Positions 57,297-64,000 of a stretch of DNA of 64,000 nucleotides are shown here, piece after piece. Source of the DNA: Sphingomonas lycopersici (GTDB taxonomy: Bacteria > Pseudomonadota > Alphaproteobacteria > Sphingomonadales > Sphingomonadaceae); assembly GCF_026130605.1 (NCBI RefSeq), contig NZ_JANFAU010000003.1:372001-436000 (forward strand). Reading direction: 5' to 3'. The notes under the pieces are model-generated. The model was not told the DNA's origin. It saw nothing but the letters and a program-made list of their open reading frames with translations, and ran no database searches. A program made the position numbers and the translations under genes. How positions within the stretch are numbered: the first letter of the stretch is position 1; each line of letters begins with the position of its first letter.

Positions 57297-57857
57297 CTAG
57301 TCTTTGGCGCCCAACCCCCTCAAGATGAGCGCAATTATCCTCGTCGACTGAGCATCCCTCCCGGGATGGGAAGGAAGCTGCCAAAGTACGCCGAGAAGCA
57401 TCAAAACATCGTCGGCATTGGCACCGCGATCAATCGCGCCCACGCCCTCACATGCAGTGAGGAGCGACCGCACCGCCGACACCATCTGCTGATAGGTCTC
57501 GCGCTTGTCATCCTCGGACGTGGCTCCCTGCAGAAGTCTCGCCACGCCGCGCTTCATCGCACTGGAATCCGCCAACTGGGCACACCATAAGCGAAACGCC
57601 TCAAGCGGCGGATGCGCTTCCAACAATGTGGACGCGAGCGCCACAACGGCGCTGATCTCCTTGCGATACATGGCCAGCGCCAGAGCTTCCCGCGTCGGGA
57701 AGTGGCGATAGAGTGTGCCTTGCCCAACGCCGGCCGCCTTGCCGATAGCGCTGAGCGGCGTTTCGGGATCGGCGGTCAGCGCCTCACGTGCCACCTCGAG
57801 TATGCGATCACGGTTGGCGCGGGCGTCTGCACGCAATCCATCCTCCTTCACGGCCAT
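57297..57857 (-). CDS. TetR-family transcriptional regulator
   Basis: The 186-residue protein has a TetR HTH ('NRDRILEVAREAL', 'LSAIGKAAGVGQGTLYRHFPTREAL' positions) and a SbtR-type ligand domain ('LEAFRLWCAQLADSSAMKRGVARLL' positions). It is divergent from the aldo-keto reductase with two copies of GGACAATTGTCC in between, one 16 bases from its own start, so it is the likely repressor of both genes. Confidence 0.9.
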   Translation of the reverse strand: MAVKEDGLRADARANRDRILEVAREALTADPETPLSAIGKAAGVGQGTLYRHFPTREALALAMYRKEISAVVALASTLLEAHPPLEAFRLWCAQLADSSAMKRGVARLLQGATSEDDKRETYQQMVSAVRSLLTACEGVGAIDRGANADDVLMLLGVLWQLPSHPGRDAQSTRIIALILRGLGAKD

Positions 57858-57872
57858 ATCGCCCCTTGACTA

Positions 57873-57890
57873 AACGGACAATTGTCCGTT
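57873..57890. promoter_or_regulatory. TetR operator, copy 1
   Basis: AACGGACAATTGTCCGTT is an 18-bp perfect palindrome, 16 bases upstream of the TetR ATG. Confidence 0.8.
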
Positions 57891-57904
57891 ACGGAACAGC
57901 AAGC

Positions 57905-57916
57905 GGACAATTGTCC
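57905..57916. promoter_or_regulatory. TetR operator, copy 2
   Basis: GGACAATTGTCC repeats the core of copy 1; the centres are 29 bp apart, near three helical turns. It precedes the reductase start by 25 bases. Confidence 0.75.
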
Positions 57917-57941
57917 AAATATAGCGTATGCGGAGATGGAC

Positions 57942-59009
57942 ATGCAATATGCCAAGCTCGGCCGGACGGGCCTCGATATTTCGCCTATCTGCATTGGCTG
58001 CATGGGATTCGGAGAGCCGTCACGCGGTTACCCTTCCTGGTCGCTCGACGAGGAAGCAAGTCGACGTCTCATTCGCCACGCGCTTGAGGCGGGCATCAAT
58101 TTCTTCGACACCGCCAATTTATATTCGAATGGCTCCAGCGAGGAGATTCTCGGGCGGTCACTGAAGGACTTTGCGCACCGCGAAAACGTCGTGATCGCCA
58201 CCAAGATCAGCGCGCCGATGCGCGATGGGCCCAATAGCATAGGGCTGTCGCGCAAGGCGATCATGACCGAAGTCGATATGAGCCTCAAACGCCTCGGCAC
58301 CGACTATATCGACCTCTATCAAATCCATCGTCGCGACACGACCACCCCGTGGGAGGAAACGCTCGAGGCCCTGAACGATGTCGTCAAGGCCGGTAAGGTC
58401 CGGTACCTCGGTGCATCGTCGATGATGGCTTGGGAATTCGGCAAAGCGCTGCACCTGCAGAAGTCCAACGGCTGGGCTCGCTTCGTGTCGATGCAGGATA
58501 GCTACAATCTTCTCGACTGTGAAGAAGAACGCGAAATGCACGCGCTGTGCATCGACGAAGGGGTGCAGACCATCATCTACAGCCCACTCAACCGTGGCCG
58601 GCTGGCCCGGCCGTGGGGAGCGACCACCGCAAGGGCGGAAACCGAAGCGGCCTATAATCTGGGTGCGGCCACCGCCGACAGCGACAAGCTGATTATCGAG
58701 GCGGTGGGGACCATTGCGGAAGAACGGGGCGTCAGCCGGGCAATGATTGCGCTTGCCTGGCTGCGTCGCAATCCTGTGGTGGCGGCGCCGATTGTGGGGG
58801 CGCTCAAGGAAAAACATATCGACGATGCTGTGGCCTCGCTATCGATCAGCCTCACCGACGACGAGGCAGCACGGCTGGAAGCCCCCTATACGCCTCGGCT
58901 CGACCGTCAGGGCATGTCGGACCCGGCTATGCTGCGTCGCGCAGCCGAAGCAGCCACGGGACACAGCATCAGCCTGCTTCCGGTCCGTGAACCGAGCAAG
59001 GTAATCTGA
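57942..59009 (+). CDS. Aldo/keto reductase
   Basis: The 355-residue NADPH-dependent oxidoreductase has the AKR barrel signatures 'INFFDTANLYSNGSSEEILG' positions (Asp and Tyr of the tetrad), 'VVIATKI' (Lys), 'YIDLYQIHRRD' (His) and a C-terminal NADP site 'AWLRRNPVVAAPIVGALKEKH' positions. ATG 57942 has GGAG six bases upstream. The divergent TetR and its palindromes suggest induction by an electrophile or aldehyde that the enzyme removes. Confidence 0.92.
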   Translation: MQYAKLGRTGLDISPICIGCMGFGEPSRGYPSWSLDEEASRRLIRHALEAGINFFDTANLYSNGSSEEILGRSLKDFAHRENVVIATKISAPMRDGPNSIGLSRKAIMTEVDMSLKRLGTDYIDLYQIHRRDTTTPWEETLEALNDVVKAGKVRYLGASSMMAWEFGKALHLQKSNGWARFVSMQDSYNLLDCEEEREMHALCIDEGVQTIIYSPLNRGRLARPWGATTARAETEAAYNLGAATADSDKLIIEAVGTIAEERGVSRAMIALAWLRRNPVVAAPIVGALKEKHIDDAVASLSISLTDDEAARLEAPYTPRLDRQGMSDPAMLRRAAEAATGHSISLLPVREPSKVI

Positions 59010-59179
59010 GCCTTACCGGGTCGCCGACCTGCGTGCCGTGCGTGCAATCCACGGCGAACAGCCGGTTGTTTCCCCCCTCCCCCCTTCCCGCCCCAGGTTG
59101 GTCGGGCTTCCTCGCACAATCCCGCTGAGTCTTCACCCACCGTGCGAGGCGATCGCTCCTCGCCTTCGTCGGCTGCAGC

Positions 59180-60343
59180 TCAGTAGAAGTCGCGCAGCAC
59201 GAGTTGCCGTGCCGTTCCGTCGCACAGCCTGACGGCGTATCGCGTGCCGGGCGCCGCGCGACCCCAATGCTGGTCGACCAGTTGCTGCGACATCGGCTTG
59301 TCGTCGAGCGCGCAGATCGCGTCCCCCGCTTTCAGCCCGGCGGCCTCGGCGGGCGAATTCTTCATGACATGGGCGATCAGCAACCGGCCGTCCGCATAGG
59401 CCCCCTGGACGCCCGAGGTCGATTTGGGTCTGGGTATCGCCGGCGTGGTCCGGGCGGTCAGCTTCATCATACCGGCCGGGACGTCGACCGTCAGGTCGTA
59501 GCGCTGCAATATGCCCATGCCGATCAAGGCCTTGATGTCGTCTCCGGGAAACCAGCCGGCGTCGCTCGTCGCATGGGCGCCTTCGACCTGCAGGCCGCCG
59601 ATGGTCAGCGAACCCAGTCGCCCGACCGGCTCGACGACCGCGCCCCCCGCGCCCGCCGCCATCAGGTCGGTGTCGACATGCACTTTCGCCTGCTGCATCA
59701 CCGCGGGGGGCACGCTCACCTCGTCATCGCTTCCCAGGTCGATCATCGCGGAGGCGAGCGGCGCGCCGTTCACGCCGATCGTGGTGACGAGACGCGAACC
59801 GCGGGGCCCTAACCGAACCGGCGTCCCGCCGACGATCGGCTCGGCGTGACTGGGCAAGAATCGAAAGCGGTGATGATCCTCGTCGAGCTGCCATTCGAGC
59901 CTGGCCAGCAACGCAAGACCGATCACCGCGTCGAAGTTGAGGCCAGCGTTCCTCACATTGTCGAAATCGGTCACGACCAACGCGCCGGGGCGGGTCGTCC
60001 GCATCGCGCCGATATCGAGCGATATGCCGGGCGTCGCGTATGTTTGCGACGCGCCGCCGAACCCGATCGGCTTGTTCAACGGCGTTAACGCGAGATGGTG
60101 CGCATCGGCGAACGCCTTGCTCAGCACCAGCTGATCGAAGCCGGTATCGACCAGTGCGCGTGCCGGCTGGCCGTTGACGACGACCGGAATGACGACCTGG
60201 CCGCCATCGCCCGGATCGAAGTCGATCCAGCCCGATCCGGCATCGGGAAGCCAGAAAGTCGGCTCGACGGCCGGCGCGTCGGTGGCCGCGGGCGCAGCGG
60301 CGCCGAGCATGAGGCCCAACGCCGCGAACAATGCGGCCTTCAC
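59180..60343 (-). CDS. Exported retropepsin-like aspartyl protease with PDZ domain
   Basis: The 387-residue protein has a signal peptide (about residues 1-24, from GTG 60343), two retropepsin-like domains and a C-terminal PDZ domain. The first domain keeps the catalytic 'ALVDTGFDQLVLS'; the second has 'AMIDLGSDDEVSV', where Thr is replaced by Leu. The PDZ part is 'ADGRLLIAHVMKNSPAEAAGLKAGDAI' positions. Known relatives are poorly studied. It should act in the periplasm on unfolded or C-terminally exposed substrates. Ribosome site before GTG is weak. Confidence 0.83.
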   Translation of the reverse strand: MKAALFAALGLMLGAAAPAATDAPAVEPTFWLPDAGSGWIDFDPGDGGQVVIPVVVNGQPARALVDTGFDQLVLSKAFADAHHLALTPLNKPIGFGGASQTYATPGISLDIGAMRTTRPGALVVTDFDNVRNAGLNFDAVIGLALLARLEWQLDEDHHRFRFLPSHAEPIVGGTPVRLGPRGSRLVTTIGVNGAPLASAMIDLGSDDEVSVPPAVMQQAKVHVDTDLMAAGAGGAVVEPVGRLGSLTIGGLQVEGAHATSDAGWFPGDDIKALIGMGILQRYDLTVDVPAGMMKLTARTTPAIPRPKSTSGVQGAYADGRLLIAHVMKNSPAEAAGLKAGDAICALDDKPMSQQLVDQHWGRAAPGTRYAVRLCDGTARQLVLRDFY

Positions 60344-60565
60344 GACGACGAACTCTGCTGCGAACCAGGGTGCTCGGCCATTGCGCGTCTCGGCAGTGTC
60401 GCGCTTATTGCGCAGGCGCGAGCAAACGACAGTAATTGGGCAGGATTTTGTCGTGGCGAGCCGTCCCGCATCGCGAAAAGCGTTGGACAAGCTGGGGCGC
60501 TTCGGCGCCAGCCTTGCCGTCGATCTCGCGATGCTGGCCTGCTATATCCGCGCGACGCGTGCCGG

Positions 60566-60949
60566 CTATTCGGCAAAAGCGATGAGGTTGCCGCCGGGAT
60601 CGCGGAGGATGAAGGTTTGCGCGCCCCATATTTCACGCTTGAGGCGCTGGTGCCATTCGACACCGGCGGCGTCGAAGGCTCGGGCCAGCGCCTCGATACC
60701 CTGAACCGTTACGGTCGCCGAAAGCGCGTCGGCTTCCCGGTCGCGGAAGCCGCGCGCGAACACCTCGCCGTCTGTGTGCCGCAGGTTTAAGCAAGCGCCG
60801 CCCCGCCTGACCTGCGCGTAGAAAGGCGGATCGCCGTGCATGAACATGAGCGTAAAGCCGAGGCGATCGACATAGAAGGCGCAGGCCGCACTCAATTCCG
60901 GTACGAAAAGCTGGGGCTCGGCCGCGATCAGGATGGGTTCCTCATTCAT
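60566..60949 (-). CDS. VOC-family (glyoxalase/bleomycin-resistance-like) protein
   Basis: The 127-residue protein is a single VOC fold made of two beta-alpha-beta-beta-beta modules: 'PQLFVPELSAACAFYVDRLGF' positions, then 'FILRDPGGNLIAFAE' at the end with the usual metal-Glu. It may bind a toxin or act as a lyase. ATG 60949 follows GGGGAAG by six bases and overlaps the MarR stop by 8 bases, so MarR and this gene are co-transcribed. Confidence 0.88.
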   Translation of the reverse strand: MNEEPILIAAEPQLFVPELSAACAFYVDRLGFTLMFMHGDPPFYAQVRRGGACLNLRHTDGEVFARGFRDREADALSATVTVQGIEALARAFDAAGVEWHQRLKREIWGAQTFILRDPGGNLIAFAE

Positions 60950-61397
60950 GACCATCTTCCCCCGCGTGACCGGCGAGCCGGAGCATCACGTCGGTCGCCG
61001 CCAGCAACGCCCGACGATCGGCATCGTTCAGTTGGCGGGACATGGCATCCCTGAGCCATGCGCGACGGCGAGTCATCGCCCGCTTCAAAGCCGCCGTGCC
61101 GGCAGGCGTGAGGGCGATCTGTTGCCGGCGTCGATCGACTGGATCGATCGGCCGATCGATCAGCATGTCGGCTTCCAGCCGGGCCAGCAGGCGACTGAGC
61201 GACTGCGGCTGCAAGCCCTCGCTGCGCGCCAGCGCCGCCGCACTCATCGGACCCGTTCGATGCAGCGATGCGAGCAACGCCAGACCGCTGCCTGTTACCT
61301 CTCCATCGAACGCGGGGCCGCGTAGTCGACGCGCCAGCCGCAACACTGCTCGAACGATCCGGGCTTCGCTGCTCTCACGATCGTCTCCGCTTGTCAT
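60942..61397 (-). CDS. MarR-family transcriptional regulator
   Basis: The 151-residue protein has a MarR winged helix: 'TGSGLALLASLHRTGPMSAAALARSEG' positions, recognition helix 'QPQSLSRLLARLEADML' and wing 'PIDPVDRRRQQIALT'. ATG 61397 is the first start consistent with family length. A 15-bp palindrome lies three bases upstream, and two VOC genes flank it, one co-transcribed and one divergent. Confidence 0.9.
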   Translation of the reverse strand: MTSGDDRESSEARIVRAVLRLARRLRGPAFDGEVTGSGLALLASLHRTGPMSAAALARSEGLQPQSLSRLLARLEADMLIDRPIDPVDRRRQQIALTPAGTAALKRAMTRRRAWLRDAMSRQLNDADRRALLAATDVMLRLAGHAGEDGHE

Positions 61398-61399
61398 TT

Positions 61400-61414
61400 C
61401 ATACGCATTGCGTA
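61400..61414. promoter_or_regulatory. MarR operator candidate
   Basis: ATACGCATTGCGTAT is a perfect palindrome (7-bp arms, one central T) between marR and the divergent VOC gene, close to the marR start. Confidence 0.7.
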
Positions 61415-61472
61415 TTATTATGCGGCCGTCAACTGAGTGTTTGGTGATGGCAGAACGCTTGGAGACCGGCCA

Positions 61473-61841
61473 ATGCTGCAGCGAATGACGGCGATCCTGC
61501 CTTGCAACGATCTCGATGCGGCGCAGCGCTTTTTCGAGCGTCTGGGCTTCACGCGCGATGATGGAAGCCCCGACGACTACCGGATGCTGAGCGATGGGCA
61601 TGGGGGAGATATCCACCTCAATCCCGCCGTTCCTGGCTGGCTGACGCCGGGGAGAAACCCCTTTGGGCTATACCTCTATCGCGAGAATGTCGACGCCCTG
61701 GCCGCCGTCTTTGCGGACGAGATCATCGAGCGAGAAGGCGCTGGCGACAAGCCCTGGGGCATGTATGAGTTCGCTCTGAACGGCCCCGACGAGACGCTCG
61801 TGCGCGTGGGTTGGCCCAGCCGGCTTCGCAAAGGTAGCTGA
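61473..61841 (+). CDS. VOC-family (bleomycin-resistance-like) protein
   Basis: The 122-residue protein has a VOC fold: 'TAILPCNDLDAAQRFFERLGF' positions, 'GGDIHLNPA', 'NPFGLYLYRENVDALAAVF' positions and 'WGMYEFALNGPDETLVRVGW' positions, where a Glu near the end would be a metal or ligand contact. ATG 61473 has GGAG eight bases upstream. It is divergent from the MarR gene and may be its target. Confidence 0.87.
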   Translation: MLQRMTAILPCNDLDAAQRFFERLGFTRDDGSPDDYRMLSDGHGGDIHLNPAVPGWLTPGRNPFGLYLYRENVDALAAVFADEIIEREGAGDKPWGMYEFALNGPDETLVRVGWPSRLRKGS

Positions 61842-61926
61842 GAGACTGCCATCTACCCGTGCCGCCCCGTTCCACGCCTTTACTTGTCATCGCCGCGGTT
61901 CCGCGAAGCTGACATGCACGGTGTCG

Positions 61927-62504
61927 CTACCTGCCGCGCAGTATGGCAATTTGATCTTGAGAGGGGCGTGCGTTGGTGTCGTAAGTGTTTATGTCTGCCG
62001 GCCCCTTGTTTGCGGTCGGGCCGGCAATGCCACCGCCCCAATAAGGCGCGATCGCGAAGCGGTCGGTGCTCTGATAGGTATTTTCCCAGTCGAGTCCCGT
62101 GCAGCGCTGCCAAATCCGAGCGCCGCCTGCCACGCGATGACGTGGAGCGTGCGCCGACGCCCCGCCGCCGCCATCGCAGCGCCCCAGATCGCCCATACCT
62201 CGCGCGAGCGATCGGCATACCAGCGCCGCCCGGCCCTGGTCGTGGAAACCGAGTTGTAGATCAGCTTCCACTTGCCGTCCGCGGTGACGGCTCCTTCGCT
62301 GCCGACAGCCGTGATCGTGGTGCCGGACTCATTATCCGCAAGCGCCTGATACACTTGTGCGCCCTGGCCGTTGATCGTCATGAAGATATGCTCGCCGGTG
62401 TTGACCGCGTACCTGCGCGTCCTCTTGGCAGCGACGGGCAAAATGGAGGCTCTGCGACCAGGCTTCAGGGCGCCCGCGACGCCTCCGTGCCCTTGGCCAG
62501 CCAC
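61927..62504 (-). pseudogene. Frameshifted gene of unknown family (probable)
   Basis: Good coding sequence occurs in two minus-strand frames. One (about 62230-62410) reads 'EHIFMTINGQGAQVYQALAD' and 'DGKWKLIYNSVSTTRAGRRW'; the other (about 61927-62080) reads 'DRFAIAPYWGGGIAGPTANK' and ends 'QDQIAILRGR'. Between about 62080 and 62230 the frame must change. I read one gene broken by at least one indel. No family is recognised. Confidence 0.35.
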
Positions 62505-62586
62505 TCCTATCGGCCGGAAGCGTACTGCCAGCTCCTAACCAGGGAACGTCCCTCAACTGTCACGCAAGTGATATAGGCTTGCCGGT

Positions 62587-63471
62587 ATGCGGCGATCCCT
62601 TCCTCGGCTTGAGCAGATCGAGGCGTTCATCGAGGGCGCGCGCGGCCCCACGTTTCGCGCCGCGGCCGATCGATGCGCGCTGAGCGCCGCAGCTTTCTCC
62701 CGCCGCATCCAGGCCTTTTCGGATCATGTCGGAGCGCGGCTGTTCGAGCGGACCGCGGGCGGCGCGCGGCTGACCGACGCGGGCAAGGATTGCCTCGCGG
62801 AGCTGGAACCCGCCTATCTCGAGCTCCGACGCATCGCGGAAAAGGTCGGCGACCGCGGGCGCCGCGATGTCACCTTGTCGCTGTCGCACTCGCTTGCGGT
62901 CGGGTGGCTGATCCCCCGGCTGGAGAAATTCCGCGCGCGGCACCCGGATATCGCGCTGACGCTCAAGACCGATCGTGGCGCCCGCGGGGTGCGCAGCGGC
63001 GAAGCTGATCTCGGGATATGCTTCACCGATATCGATCTGACCGGGCTCGACCATGTCGACTTGCTCAACGTCGCCGCCACGCCGGTCGCGGCACCGCAGA
63101 TCGCCCGGGCGTTCGCGGAGGACGGTCTCGATCGCTATCCGCTCCTGTCGGTGACCCAGCCAACCGATCTGTGGGATTGGTGGACCCGGTCCACGGGAAG
63201 ACCGATGCCGAGCGGGCAAGTGACTCGATTCGAGTTCATCCACGCGCTCTATGAGACCGCCTCGCAAGGGCTGGGCGTTGCGATCGGTTCCAGCCCGACG
63301 GTCTGGCCCTTCCTGGAGGCCGGGCGGCTGGAGCGGATCGGCCTGCCGGTGGCGCGTTTCCCGGGCGGCTATCAGCTCGCCGCGGCGCCGGACCGCAAGC
63401 GGCGTGGACCGGTCGGCGCGGTATGGCATTGGCTGGAGGAACAAGCCGCGGCGACACCGCAGCTCGCCTGA
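62587..63471 (+). CDS. LysR-family transcriptional regulator
   Basis: The 294-residue protein has an N-terminal LysR HTH: 'RLEQIEAFIEGARGPTFRAAADRCALSAAAFSRRIQAF' positions, with 'LFERTAGGARLTDAG' after it, and a shortened GcvA-like effector domain ('VTLSLSHSLAVGWLIPRLEKFRARHPDI' positions). It is convergent with the end of the TonB receptor gene 4 bases away. Targets are unknown. Confidence 0.9.
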   Translation: MRRSLPRLEQIEAFIEGARGPTFRAAADRCALSAAAFSRRIQAFSDHVGARLFERTAGGARLTDAGKDCLAELEPAYLELRRIAEKVGDRGRRDVTLSLSHSLAVGWLIPRLEKFRARHPDIALTLKTDRGARGVRSGEADLGICFTDIDLTGLDHVDLLNVAATPVAAPQIARAFAEDGLDRYPLLSVTQPTDLWDWWTRSTGRPMPSGQVTRFEFIHALYETASQGLGVAIGSSPTVWPFLEAGRLERIGLPVARFPGGYQLAAAPDRKRRGPVGAVWHWLEEQAAATPQLA

Positions 63472-63475
63472 TCTC

Positions 63476-64000
63476 TCAATAGCGGATCGAGAAACGCGCG
63501 AAGAATTCGCGGCCGTTGAAGTTCAGCCCGCCGGCCTCGGTATAGAGCCGGCCGTCGGTCTGGCCGATCACCTGATCGGGAAAGACATTGGTCAGGTTGA
63601 GCAGGCCGAGATCGAACCGCGTGCCCTTGCCGGCATCGACGCCCAGCGTCAGGTCGACCTGGGTCTTTGGCCCGAACCGCTGCACCGTGCCGAGCGGCGC
63701 CGCGCGGAACGGCCCGTAATTGACGACATTGGCGTTGAGGTGGAAGGCACCAAGGGTGACGCCGGCATTGGCGGTGATCTTGCTGAGCGGTTGCGAGTCG
63801 ACCAGCACGCCGATCGAGGTGGTGCCGAGCAGCGGCAGGCTGGGCAGCACGCTGTTGGTGCTCAGCCTGGTCAGCTTGTTGCGGAATCCGCCATAGCCAA
63901 GCGAGAGGTCGAGCAGCCCGGTCGACGCCTTGCCCGCCGACCAGTGCAATGTCGCCTCGATCCCTTCCGACCGGGTGTCGGCGGCATTGGTGAAGAACCG
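63476..64000 (-). CDS. TonB-dependent receptor, C-terminal part (5' end outside window)
   Basis: The frame is open to the window end and ends 'GREFFARFSIRY', with the terminal aromatic residue needed for barrel assembly. Strand-turn-strand segments such as 'RSEGIEATLHWSAGKASTG', 'ANAGVTLGAFHLNANVVNYG' and 'FDLGLLNLTNVFPDQV' are typical of TonB receptors. Only about 174 residues are seen; the ligand is unknown. Confidence 0.88.
   Translation of the reverse strand, partial: RFFTNAADTRSEGIEATLHWSAGKASTGLLDLSLGYGGFRNKLTRLSTNSVLPSLPLLGTTSIGVLVDSQPLSKITANAGVTLGAFHLNANVVNYGPFRAAPLGTVQRFGPKTQVDLTLGVDAGKGTRFDLGLLNLTNVFPDQVIGQTDGRLYTEAGGLNFNGREFFARFSIRY

Overview
The window reads as chromosomal DNA of a sphingomonad-like alphaproteobacterium (Sphingomonas or a close relative). 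This is inferred from the GC-rich sequence with strong G/C preference at third codon positions, several TonB-dependent receptors with mature N-termini containing 'VVVTGSRI' or 'VVVTAQRR', a Usg-family gene, and many tightly overlapped (ATGA/TGATG) operons. I see no rRNA, tRNA, CRISPR array, complete insertion sequence or phage module.

Layout. 1-6.1 kb: the tail of a sensor kinase, then an RND efflux operon (permease, periplasmic adaptor, outer-membrane factor). 6.3-11 kb: a minus-strand molybdenum hydroxylase operon resembling PaoABC plus an XdhC/PaoD-type cofactor-insertion protein. 11.1-11.85 kb: two broken regulators (MarR, LysR). 12.1-20.3 kb: a catabolic island with an HTH-citrate-synthase-like regulator diverging from a TonB receptor, a GPH-type transporter, an alpha/beta hydrolase, an AtuA/DUF1446 protein and a DUF4387 protein. 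20.5-25.3 kb: a PadR regulator facing an exported ChaN-like protein across a 33-bp perfect palindrome, a 7-TM protein, an orphan ORF and a TauD-type dioxygenase. 25.7-30.6 kb: TetR, EmrA-like adaptor, EmrB-like MFS pump and a NodT-type outer-membrane lipoprotein. 30.7-34 kb: a small monooxygenase-like protein, a Usg pair and groESL with an unusual GroEL tail.

34.3-46.2 kb is a gene island for D-amino-acid or N-acyl-D-amino-acid use: DgcA (N-acetyl-D-Glu racemase), PaiB-like flavoprotein, N-acyl-D-amino-acid deacylase, MFS transporter, AraC regulator, amidase, DgcN (DUF1611 N-acetyltransferase), a PAF-acetylhydrolase-like hydrolase and a TonB receptor. 46.4-52.3 kb: an exported methyltransferase, a UBP-type zinc-finger protein, an AraC regulator and a GAF-GAF-PAS hybrid kinase whose last receiver is degenerate. 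52.3-55.3 kb: a minus-strand operon (SRPBCC, Zn-alcohol dehydrogenase, SDR, small hydrophilic proteins) that looks stress related. 55.6-64 kb: a TolA-like basic protein, exonuclease III, TetR/aldo-keto reductase pair, a retropepsin-PDZ protein, MarR with two VOC proteins, a probable pseudogene, a LysR regulator and the C-terminus of a third TonB receptor.

The most promising loci for new biology are the AtuA/DUF4387 island with its catalytically impaired citrate-synthase-like sensor and repeated operator, and the DgcN/DgcA/D-aminoacylase island. A recurring feature is clean, readable operators: five divergent regulator/target pairs carry near-perfect dyads that often overlap the start codon or ribosome binding site.
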